64,000 nucleotides of DNA from the NCBI RefSeq assembly GCF_024362695.1, contig NC_065406.1, positions 1,550,001-1,614,000 on the forward strand, given 5' to 3'. The DNA comes from Pectinophora gossypiella (Eukaryota; Arthropoda; Insecta; Lepidoptera; Gelechiidae). Made by a program: the position numbers and the translations under genes. Below are positions 62,278 to 64,000 of this stretch, in pieces. The notes below the pieces were generated by a model. It made no database searches, was not told the DNA's origin, and was given only the letters and a program-made list of their open reading frames with translations. Within the stretch, counting starts at the first letter, position 1, and each line of letters opens with the position of its first letter.

Positions 62278-63490
62278 GCTTGCGCTTCTTGTCAATAGGA
62301 TCCGCGGCGTAGTGATCCGACGCGATCAGCTGATCCGCCAACGTCTGCAGCTGAGCAATCTTCTCCTCCTGTACAGTAGGAAGTGTAAACGTTATTCTTT
62401 GACTTGAGAATAAAATTCATAAAAATACGGTGCAAAGACAAAAGGCACTTTATTATTTACACAATGAGACGTTATTCAACCTGTCAATTTTGCCATTCGA
62501 CATAAAACAGTGCATTATGGCTAAGCGGTCTTGGATTTAAACATTGAGAGCACTTAGGTGCACGTTCAGAACACTGTCTATGTTGCATGTGGTTTCGTAC
62601 ATGTATATGAAATTTACTACCAACATTTTAATGAGACCGATGTGAGACCGTTAACTGTAAGTTTTATGTTCTATAGTGGTGCTATAAAATATATTTGTAT
62701 TAATAATTCCCCTCTTTTAATAACCATGCCTTACCTCCTCAATGATGAGGATTGGGGGGATGTCTGTGCTTGTGTCCAGCAGTGGGACGTCTATAGGCTA
62801 TTTATGTTATAACTAGCTGGTCGAGGAAGGCGTTAAGCAGCACGTCTCGCGATGTATTCAAACACATGGCCATGTAGGAAACCGTTCACGCGGACGCGTT
62901 CCACACGTCAGCATGGAATAAAGAATAATATACTACGTATAGAATGCAATCCTTACATGAGCATTGATAGCCTTATCGAAGTCCTCGTGCTTCTTGATGA
63001 GCTGTTCGACGTTGTCGGTGGTGGGCTGGTCGGGCTGGTCCCCGGGCGGCGCCAGGAACGCCTCGCGTGCCCCCATCCAGCCCTCCGCCTGCTCACAGTC
63101 GCGGTAGAACAGCTGCAGCTCCAGGTTCTGATCCAGCTTCATGCGGCGCGCTACCCACGCCCTGTGACACACACATACACACTGAATACCCCATACAATA
63201 AATACGTCAACCTATTAATTATAGGAAATTAGACCTATTTACAACGCATTTTTTGTGCATTTTCTTTGATCATTAATTTAAGAACCACGCTCTTGTCGGT
63301 GTAGCATTCGCCATTCTTGTCTATCAAAGGCCAATTCTTACTTTTCGAGCTCCTGCCTGGCGTCGCCCATGTTGTTGAGTTTCTCCTGTATGTCGACGCT
63401 GGCGTAGTGGCCGCCTTGCAGTAGCTGCTGGCCGAACAGCTCCAGCGCCTGGAACGTGCCGGCGCGCGCGTCCATCTCCGTGCGATGCTC
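40348..63490 (-). CDS. alpha-Spec: Alpha-spectrin, C-terminal 1089 residues (19 exons), partial at the N-terminus
   Basis: Subunit of the spectrin tetramer of the submembrane skeleton. Exons (minus): 63490-63342, 63161-62957, 62368-62223, 61762-61621, 60099-59989, 58606-58469, 56691-56378, 55952-55764, 54621-54493, 54119-53915, 53365-53161, 52617-52391, 51832-51571, 50764-50650, 47765-47653, 45215-45066, 42519-42349, 41202-41033, 40476-40348. Frame closes at 3270 nt. The triple-helical repeat signature recurs, e.g. ADEMENWIAEK, IADEESWIK, DEEEAWISEKQQ, DLxSVQNLMKKH, DLTGVQNLLKKH, AERDVELTKEAQ. The C-terminal calmodulin-like part has EF-hand loops DKDRSGRLNHHE and DPNRDGQVSLQE, then NLTKEMADYC and the end LDYIDFTRTLFQN*. 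EHSTVGLAQQWDQLDQL precedes the EF region as in all alpha-spectrins. Family length is about 2400, so this window starts near residue 1330, after the SH3 domain. It is in tail-to-tail orientation with TTK. Confidence 0.95.
40690..40850. repeat. Palindromic element Q
   Basis: gcaatttatctaagaaagca atattgcaat ... gcgcatataaaagtaagtgcgc ... attgctttcttagatgaatt gctttgatgtggccatttta. Same family as 18345-18515. Alpha-spectrin last intron. Confidence 0.7.
41350..41550 (+). mobile_element. SINE S1 body fragment
   Basis: gattgtccgaaagtaagatg atccttgcttggg ... gccgttggtcccggtaactg ... cctttggcggctcaataata accctgacaccagagttgat. No tRNA-like head. Confidence 0.65.
41785..42200 (-). mobile_element. Non-LTR element C, 3' UTR and last codons
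   Basis: From aattcaaaaatatctttatt cagtaggtaac at the left to text matching 45520-45700 at the right (cagttgaaaggcaaattctg aatgtcaatggga). 5'-truncated. A palindrome Q fragment (41690-41780) adjoins it. Confidence 0.75.
42640..42870. repeat. Dispersed repeat family V
   Basis: cactgcggaacggaaggcgattgggg-type text with ggcgattactccaccgacaa gagcgcagctcttacataag gagagagaga. Copies at 48855-49110 and 52740-52850, and the reversed right part at 57180-57290 and 63280-63337. No coding sequence. Confidence 0.55.
43010..43352. mobile_element. Possible Helitron-like 3' end
   Basis: Long AT-rich repeat-like text ending acgcgagagaagccgcgagc aaaagctagt. A small hairpin (gcgagagaagccgcgagc region) just before CTAG followed by T fits the 3' end of lepidopteran Helitrons, which end CGCGGGCAA-AGCTAG-like (from memory). 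The 5' end is not identified. Confidence 0.4.
43375..43560 (+). mobile_element. SINE S1 body fragment
   Basis: gtttgtccaaaagtaagatg cttcatacttctg ... aatgtcaggggcctttggtg gcttaatagtaaccctgaca. A second, shorter S1 piece lies at 44178-44270. Confidence 0.6.
43828..44812. mobile_element. Two SINE S3 copies in inverted orientation (43828-44115 minus, 44526-44812 plus)
   Basis: The first runs catcatcatcaacccataaa cgtccccactgctggggcac ... tgcgccaccgagct. The second runs gaggagctcggtggcgcagc ggtaaacgcgctcggtctgc ... cagtggggacgttaatgggc tgatgatga. Both are nearly full length and separated by about 410 bp, so the intron RNA could fold back on itself. Confidence 0.85.
45266..46240 (-). mobile_element. 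5'-truncated non-LTR retrotransposon C (jockey/CR1-like) with polymerase C-terminus
   Basis: The minus strand first reads TAVFLGITLDAKLQWSPHID KLSK before a stop. A frame then continues (46075-45512) with VKKIRLITDVETARLVYFAY, FHSLMSYGILLWGHAADV and FVLQKRAIRAIYKLGPKMS, and ends DYLEDMNAWD. These are C-terminal segments of jockey-like polymerases. The 3' UTR follows to aataaagatatttttgaatt at 45266. One stop breaks it. Confidence 0.75.
46420..46720 (+). mobile_element. Second non-LTR polymerase C-terminal fragment
   Basis: The plus frame reads LQVIQNKALKISFNTPFRTN, LKLLHIEINLPTLIDFILKI and TRKFYFYNNSHHTNQLISKI before a stop at 46715. Jockey-type C-terminus, recognised from memory. The following text to 47060 is AT-rich and ends atatcaaataaagaacattg aaaaaaaaaa, a plausible 3' UTR and poly(A). 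Confidence 0.65.
47085..47398 (+). mobile_element. Non-LTR fragment (17.3-kb family) joined to an M1 element
   Basis: 47085-47245 encodes VHNAVLVPTLRYGSECWVW-like residues in broken frames (aaggctgttcacaatgcagt actcgtccctacgctgaggt). The M1 element at 47255-47396 is flanked by TA (gTAcagtcatgag ... gtgaccgTAcat). Confidence 0.65.
48005..48310. mobile_element. Non-LTR 3' UTR fragment (48005-48200) and S1 SINE fragment (48220-48310, minus)
   Basis: caacaaatacactttattgc acc ... gaccttcaacaagtttataa ... gttgaataaatgattctgat ttc recurs, in the opposite direction, at 23625-23760 and partly at 54165-54310. The SINE part has aaccctggtgccagggttac tattgaaccgccaaaggccc. Confidence 0.6.
48850..49640. 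repeat. Family V copy (48850-49110) and palindromic element R (49245-49615)
   Basis: Element R: cgtttcctgcagacacctca ... attttcttatccaccgaaaa gaaaagggacgg ... gtccctttccttttcggcgg ataagaaaa ... gatggtgtttacaggaatta gcacca, with arms reverse-complementary. A second complete copy is at 63595-63870. Part copies at 38110-38215, 51115-51165 and 54700-54760. Confidence 0.7.
49862..50112 (-). mobile_element. Non-LTR element C, 3' UTR copy
   Basis: aaattcaaaaatatctttaa tctgtaggtaacatag ... ctgcagcttctcacaacctg tatagccggggaaaagaagc ... tcagttctcagacagttaat ccc. 5'-truncated. Confidence 0.75.
50351..50627. mobile_element. M1 element (50353-50488) and half element P (50540-50625)
   Basis: agTAcagtcatgagcaatat ... 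ctcgtgacagTActt; then ttgatattaacttagaatct ... atcatccccctcagtatttg acacggtgtcaattgcacc. The P half ends about 25 bp from the exon end at 50650, on the donor side. Confidence 0.65.
50828..51012. mobile_element. Short element with inverted ends ataacgggtt, second copy
   Basis: acataataacgggtttttgt cg ... gatcatgacacttgcaacag tgtcgaaatatagggag ... tgtaagaacccgttatgatg. Related to 37846-38092, with part of the interior inverted. A further interior fragment repeats at 51040-51075. Confidence 0.65.
51165..51490 (-). mobile_element. tRNA-derived SINE S1, minus, near full length
   Basis: Right end is the tRNA-like head: gaacccgggacttcaggata gtgagcctaacgctctacca ctggaccacggaggc. The body has tcaggtgatcagcctgtaat gtcc and the far end aatcttctcttctatcgtgt ggg. 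Lies about 80 bp from the exon end at 51571. Confidence 0.8.
52075..52300 (-). repeat. Family K copy
   Basis: gacaacaaacacttcggaaa gccgatac and agccggcgtggtcaaccatt ... ttaattctttcaaatataat ... cgcgctcaactgggcaccct cagacctgttgtttt ... gagagccttcaacgctcccc. Reverse of 880-1200. Confidence 0.65.
52665..53050. mobile_element. Non-LTR element C 3' UTR interrupted by family V
   Basis: C text at 52665-52710 (aaattcaaattaaaaaatat cattattcagtgtgtaacat) is interrupted by V text at 52735-52850 (gaatggcggttactccaccg acaagagcgcagctcttaaa) and resumes at 52855-52950 (cattattacactttgaatca, cctaaaactactgcagcttt). V therefore landed inside C. Confidence 0.65.
54895..55515. mobile_element. Non-LTR polymerase tail (54895-55030, minus) and AT-rich 3'-UTR-like stretch
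   Basis: The reverse complement encodes the same tail as 24810-25045 (gaggcctttgccaacagtgg gatcttctaggct). The following 500 bp are AT-rich, ending tctcaataaacaataaaaat aaaaaaaataaaa, which looks like a poly(A) tail of a retroposed 3' end. Confidence 0.55.
55530..55745 (+). mobile_element. SINE S1 body fragment
   Basis: ctgaggctgatcacttgatt gtctgaagtatgatccgtgg ... cctttggcggctcaataata actctgacaccagggttaat gaggttggtaatccacctca. It ends about 20 bp from the exon end at 55764, on the donor side. Confidence 0.7.
57045..57345 (-). mobile_element. Non-LTR element C 3' UTR, interrupted; resumes at 58389
   Basis: 57045-57148 is C text to ctacagcttct. A family V piece follows (57180-57290: gagccacgctcttgtcggtg tagcattctcc). 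C continues only after the RTE insertion, at 58384-58425 (tgtatagctggggaaaagaa gctgcaagaaaaacctgg). Confidence 0.65.
57346..58375 (-). mobile_element. 5'-truncated RTE-type retrotransposon with 13-bp target duplication
   Basis: The 319-codon open frame (58357-57398) has no internal stop. It starts at the polymerase active-site motif MYADDLCFVAES and continues KKTEVMSLDI, FRYLGSTLSSKCDLDAEINS RIGAA, PNILYSAETWTV and LKCLRRILGIRWSDRVRNTEV, ending with a Cys-His finger CPLCARIFSNKIGYISHMRAH. The 3' end is an (ATG)n tract (57346-57366). The flanks TACAAACTGTATA (57333-57345 and 58376-58388) are identical. Open frame, short simple tail and clean duplication point to a fairly recent insertion. Confidence 0.88.
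58668..59515. mobile_element. M1 fragment (58668-58745) and 5'-truncated non-LTR 3' end (about 58850-59512)
   Basis: At 58858-59043 a frame reads LLGNADGGRLDLIYATIADI before a stop. The long AT-rich text that follows ends tcctaaataataaatgtttc (tttc)n, a typical non-LTR 3' terminus with a simple-repeat tail. Family uncertain. Confidence 0.5.
59610..59910 (+). mobile_element. Diverged SINE S1 and non-LTR tail
   Basis: ctccgtggtctagtggttag aacgttggacttaggatctt head, then ttgcaggcttgaatcacctg and gagcacgttaagccgttggt. It ends in ggggatgtctgtgcccagca gtggaacgtatatagccta, a different element tail. Confidence 0.55.
60495..60710 (-). repeat. Dispersed repeat (same family as 31905-32150)
   Basis: gacttgacaacctagtcaaa tgagatacttttcacgaaac attaaaacgaaagttttctt ... 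cctgtgacatcatcaatgta agcggtcaa ... gatcaccttagactggcttc tatttc. Confidence 0.65.
60711..61507 (+). repeat. Family T copy split by a nested DNA element
   Basis: Left part 60711-60865 (gacggacccaactagttccg ctcac ... gatccctagtcacactacca ... ctagcggggta). Right part 61443-61507 (ctatgctctgttcggtaccc cgaaaacatc ... acaccctcaccgccaaag). Compare the unbroken copy at 25655-25930. Confidence 0.8.
60866..61442. mobile_element. Non-autonomous DNA element with 25-bp inverted ends, nested in family T
   Basis: Left end near 60871 cccggcaaacttcttgagca tcgac; right end gtcgatgctcaagaagtttg ccggg to about 61436. The ends are exact inverted repeats over 25 bp. The flanking bases fit a TA target duplication (empty site ggggta|ctatg). 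The interior is GC-rich on the left and AT-rich on the right, without a transposase ORF. Confidence 0.8.
61805..62118. repeat. Direct tandem duplication, two units of about 160 bp
   Basis: Unit 1: aaactaaaactatggtttct ggctggtttatcattgaaac ... aataatctgggacatgactt ... ttctcaattcggtagatttt. Unit 2: aaactaaaaccatggtttca cactggtttatcatcgaaac ... aataatctgggacatgattt ... ttctcaattaggtagatttt. Alpha-spectrin intron between exons at 61762 and 62223. Confidence 0.8.
63280..63341 (-). repeat. Family V piece touching the alpha-spectrin donor at 63341
   Basis: On the gene strand the intron begins gtaagaattggcctttgata gacaagaatggcgaatgcta. The V family text at 57180-57250 (aatggagaatgctacaccga caagagcgtggctcttaaat when reversed) starts within the first ten bases of the intron. 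Confidence 0.65.
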
Positions 63491-63594
63491 CTGTATATAT
63501 CACGGACAGTTAACGTACTGGACTGAAAGTGGACGATAATGGTCACTTTTAAAGATTCACGCACTTTATCCATAGTCGACTATTTATAACGGGT

Positions 63595-63870
63595 TCCTGC
63601 AGACACCTCCTAATTTTAAGTTATACCCGTCATTTTCTTATCCGTCGAAAAGGAAAGAGACTGATGATTGACAACTGTTAATTTTAAAACGAATGAGTTA
63701 ATTAATGAATAACCCGAGCGAATCAAATATATATCTCACTGGTATGCAACCCGTTTGACGTGTACTGTCAACTTAATTATGTCGGGTTATCCGCCAATAT
63801 AAAAGTTAGGGAGGGTTTTAAAAATTCCTGGCTAAAATTAGGCGGTGTTTGCAGGAATCGTGCCAATATA
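63595..63870. repeat. Palindromic element R, second complete copy
   Basis: gttcctgcagacacctccta attttaag ... tcttatccgtcgaaaaggaa agagac ... aacccgtttgacgtgtactg tcaac ... ggcggtgtttgcaggaatcg tgcca. The remaining bases to 64000 show no feature; the next upstream alpha-spectrin exon lies outside. Confidence 0.65.
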
Positions 63871-64000
63871 TGGATTACTGGAAAACGTGGATGACCCTCA
63901 CAAAGAATTGAAGTATTACGAATTGTCATGGAGTAACTATTTAATGTGTTGTAAACATCAGAGCAAACGGTTACTTTTACATTTTTTCAAATATCCTGTC

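Overview
This is a stretch of an insect nuclear genome, almost certainly a moth or butterfly (inference). It is AT-rich and gene-sparse. Its genes are split into many small exons with GT-AG introns, and the introns are packed with tRNA-derived SINEs, short palindromic DNA elements and 5'-truncated non-LTR retrotransposons of kinds common in Lepidoptera. There is no sign of operons, CRISPR arrays or prokaryotic genes. I joined exons by hand from splice sites, reading frame and remembered family features. All four joined coding sequences keep frame throughout.

Layout, left to right. (1) 1261-11003, minus: the first five coding exons of delta-aminolevulinic acid dehydratase (ALAD, haem synthesis). 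The C-terminal exons lie beyond the left edge. Its second intron carries a 3.68-kb hAT-like element with perfect 8-bp target duplications and two subterminal arrays of TATCGATA. (2) 11004-15778: the divergent ALAD/G9a intergenic region, with a short unclassified ORF and a pair of inverted repeats about 2.6 kb apart. (3) 15779-33639, plus: a complete G9a/EHMT-type histone H3K9 methyltransferase of 19 exons and 1253 codons, with a charged N-terminus, Cys-rich domain, ankyrin repeats, pre-SET, SET and post-SET. (4) 34373-38793, plus: a complete TTK/Mps1 (Drosophila ald) spindle-checkpoint kinase of 6 exons and 583 codons, starting about 730 bp after the G9a stop. (5) 40348-63490, minus: the last 19 exons (1089 codons) of alpha-spectrin, covering many spectrin repeats and the C-terminal EF-hand region. 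It converges tail to tail on TTK, with back-to-back poly(A) signals at 39455-39470. The 5' part lies beyond the right edge.

The four genes belong to unrelated pathways: haem synthesis, chromatin silencing, mitotic checkpoint and membrane skeleton. Their adjacency looks like ordinary synteny. Most of the unexplained structure is in the introns. Two places in G9a carry duplicated 5' splice sites that would extend exons in frame. One SINE insertion duplicated the donor it landed on. Several elements sit within a few bases of donors. Nested insertions can be dated from empty sites elsewhere in the window. A 29-bp minisatellite has higher-order structure.
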